From assembly GCA_002382665.1 (NCBI GenBank), contig DFZA01000015.1, positions 1-64,000 on the forward strand: DNA of 64,000 bases, in the 5' to 3' direction. The DNA is from Peptococcaceae bacterium UBA4068. Lineage in GTDB: Bacteria > Bacillota > Dehalobacteriia > UBA4068. A program made the translations under genes and the position numbers. The notes under the pieces were generated by a model, which searched no databases, was not told where the DNA came from, and was given only the letters and a program-made list of their open reading frames with translations. This document shows positions 60,492 to 64,000 of the stretch, piece by piece (within the stretch, counting starts at the first letter, position 1; the number at the start of each line of letters is the position of its first letter).

Positions 60492-62348
60492 TTAATTATC
60501 TGATTCACCATCGCTATGCAGATACTTATAGCAGGCTGCCGCCGCAGCTTTTGTCATCTTTGGTGCTGCCGCCAGTTGCTGCTCGCTGGCAGCCTTGATT
60601 TGCGCCAACGAACCAAACGTTTTGAGCAGCGATTGTCTACGCGTCGGCCCCAACTGCGGCACCTGATCAAGTATTGAGGCAGTTTGCTGATGTCCACGCA
60701 ATTGCCTATGATAAGTAATGGCAAAACGATGCGCCTCATCACGTAAATTCTGCAGCAATTGCAGCGCCGGATCCTGCCGATCCAGACATATCGGCTGACT
60801 GCTACTGACTGTAAAAATTTCTTCATTTTCCTTAGCCAGCGCAATCACCGCCCGCATCGGCGCCTCTATCTCCCGCAACCGCTCAACAACTGAAGAAAGT
60901 TGTCCCTTGCCGCCGTCAATCACTGTCAAATCCGGCAAATCGCTAAAATTGCGCGGCTGTTTCCCTTCGGGAATCTCCGCCATACCCCGCCGCCAACGAC
61001 GCTCCAATACTTCCTGCAAGGCGGCAAAATCATTGCTACCCTCCAGAGTCTTAATTTTAAAACGTCTATATTCCGACGGTTCGAGACAACCGTTAATAGC
61101 TACTGTCATAGAGCCAACCATATTGCTTCCCTGAATATGGCTGATATCAAAACACTCTATCCGCCGCGGCGTTGACGGCAGTGCCAAAAGCTGCCGCAAC
61201 CCCTCCAACGCCAGAGCCGCCTTTTGCTGCCGCCGCTCCCGCGAATTAAGATACTGGTCGAGTAATAATCTGGCGTTCTCCTCTACAAGACGGATTAAGC
61301 GCAGCTTATCGCCACGACAGGGTACAACAAAGCTCACTTTATGCCCAAATTTGGTCGCACAAAGCTTGTTTAACACCTCCACATCCTCCGGTAACTTATT
61401 GCAGTAGATATAAGACGGCATATTGTCGCCACTGTAGTATTCCTGGATAAACCTCCTTAGCAACAGCGGCTCTTCTCCGGCAAAGCCGTTAGTCAATGTA
61501 AAATGCTCCCGACCAATTACCTGACCGCCGCGAACAAAAAATACCTGCACTACACAATGCCCATCGGCGGCAGCTGCCGCCAACAAATCATAGTTGCCAC
61601 CCTTGGCGCTCCTGTCCATGCGTTGTTTGCGACCAATTTTGTCAAGCACCGCAATGATATCCCTTAACCGCGCCGCATCTTCGAAACGCAGTTGCCGACT
61701 GGCTTCTTCCATCTCAGCCGTTAGCCGGCGGTTAATCTCCGCTGTCCGCCCCTGCAATAAATTCAGCGCATCCTCAACCACCTCAGCATACTGCTGCTCG
61801 CTGACTCTACCCTCACAAGGAGCAAGACAGCGGCCGATATGAGCATTAAGGCATGCACGCTGTCCCTGTGGCCAGCTTCTAACGCTGCAGCGCCGCAACG
61901 GTATTATCTCGTGAATAGTATTCACCAATTGCCGGATACTGCCCACCGCTGGATACGGCCCAAAATACCTGCTGCCGTCGTTATATACACGCCGCGCCAC
62001 CAATAGCCGCGGGAAAGGCTCGTTTACCGTCAGACGTAAATACGGGTAGTGCTTGTCGTCGCGCAGCAATATATTATAATGCGGACTGTGTTCCTTGATC
62101 AGATTAGCCTCTAAAATCAACGCTTCCGTTTCATTGGCAACAACTATAAAATCAAAATCCACAACCTTCTCCACCAATGCCGCTGTTTTACTGTCAAGCG
62201 AAGCGGTAGGACGAAAATACGAACGCACCCGTTTTTGCAAATTAATTGCCTTTCCAACATAGATAATCTGCCCCTCGTTGTCTTTCATCAAATAACAACC
62301 GGGTGCCCCGGGCAACGACGCTAATTTTTCATGCAACTTCTCTTTCAT
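60492..62348 (-). CDS. uvrC: Excinuclease ABC subunit C
   Basis: This 618-residue nuclease makes both incisions in nucleotide excision repair. It has a GIY-YIG domain (PGCYLMKDNEGQIIYVGKA near residues 16-34), a Cys-rich CLNAHIGRCLAPCEG segment, a UVR domain with ASRQLRFEDAARLRD near residues 213-227, an RNase H-like domain with ECFDISHIQG and VIDGGKGQL, and C-terminal helix-hairpin-helix motifs. Length is usual. It is 12 bases after uvrA on the same strand. Confidence 0.97.
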   Translation of the reverse strand: MKEKLHEKLASLPGAPGCYLMKDNEGQIIYVGKAINLQKRVRSYFRPTASLDSKTAALVEKVVDFDFIVVANETEALILEANLIKEHSPHYNILLRDDKHYPYLRLTVNEPFPRLLVARRVYNDGSRYFGPYPAVGSIRQLVNTIHEIIPLRRCSVRSWPQGQRACLNAHIGRCLAPCEGRVSEQQYAEVVEDALNLLQGRTAEINRRLTAEMEEASRQLRFEDAARLRDIIAVLDKIGRKQRMDRSAKGGNYDLLAAAAADGHCVVQVFFVRGGQVIGREHFTLTNGFAGEEPLLLRRFIQEYYSGDNMPSYIYCNKLPEDVEVLNKLCATKFGHKVSFVVPCRGDKLRLIRLVEENARLLLDQYLNSRERRQQKAALALEGLRQLLALPSTPRRIECFDISHIQGSNMVGSMTVAINGCLEPSEYRRFKIKTLEGSNDFAALQEVLERRWRRGMAEIPEGKQPRNFSDLPDLTVIDGGKGQLSSVVERLREIEAPMRAVIALAKENEEIFTVSSSQPICLDRQDPALQLLQNLRDEAHRFAITYHRQLRGHQQTASILDQVPQLGPTRRQSLLKTFGSLAQIKAASEQQLAAAPKMTKAAAAACYKYLHSDGESDN

Positions 62349-62360
62349 TGCGATCCCTCA

Positions 62361-64000
<1,640 letters not shown>

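Overview
The window looks like chromosomal DNA of a spore-forming, motile, probably anaerobic Bacillota (Clostridia/Negativicutes grade; I cannot place it further). The evidence is an alpha/beta-type small acid-soluble spore protein, spoVAC-spoVAD-spoVAE, a dacB-spmA-spmB operon, a GerW/YtfJ protein and a GerMN lipoprotein for sporulation; sigma-28-type promoters before a FlxA-like gene and a second flagellum-type gene for motility; and rubrerythrin, a K+-dependent-type membrane pyrophosphatase and an FmdE-like protein for an anaerobic lifestyle. The large SRP RNA, a T-box leader and strong GGAGG ribosome sites also fit.

Layout. 1-7.1 kb: mixed genes (spore protein, Na+/solute symporter, hydrolase, phosphoesterase, two small flagellar-type genes, a membrane protein, a HAD phosphatase). 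7.2-7.6 kb: a tRNA operon Val-Asp-Phe-Gly on the minus strand behind a consensus promoter. 7.6-13.7 kb: flavoprotein, cobalamin adenosyltransferase, rluB, spmB, spmA, dacB, gerW/ytfJ and a DUF2953 gene. 13.7-23.9 kb: one long minus-strand run priA-def-fmt-yugP-rsmB-stp-prkC-rsgA-rpe, which links translation initiation and rRNA modification with Ser/Thr kinase signalling. 23.9-26.9 kb: spoVAC-D-E, with divergent DUF421 and DUF4363 genes. 27-31 kb: HtrA protease, a two-component system and the SRP RNA. 31.4-38.1 kb: phosphopantetheinyl transferase, GerMN lipoprotein, zinc-ribbon protein, cyclase-family hydrolase, and a MarR-regulated heterodimeric ABC exporter.

38.2-45.3 kb is the accessory part. 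It holds a compact cassette of an XRE regulator, an EcoRI-family adenine methyltransferase and a DUF262-HNH nuclease, closed by terminators on both sides: a restriction-modification-like unit in which an EcoRI-type methylase is paired with an unrelated, probably NTP-dependent nuclease. Next comes phenylacetate-CoA ligase plus an ACT-domain protein under a T-box leader whose specifier reads as a Phe codon (UUC); the tRNA-Phe in this window has the matching anticodon and discriminator base. Two small hypothetical genes and an unassigned 485-residue HTH protein follow.

45.4-64 kb is core metabolism and repair: rubrerythrin, FmdE-like protein, thiI with a cysteine desulfurase, hppA, secG, the complete lower-glycolysis run gap-pgk-tpiA-gpmI-eno, whiA and rapZ (no yvcK between them, and no cggR before gap), a second HAD phosphatase, a tandem 86-bp hairpin repeat, and uvrC with a truncated uvrA at the window edge. 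Many genes overlap by 1-4 bases at stop/start junctions, so translational coupling is common. I saw no transposase, integrase, rRNA or CRISPR array.
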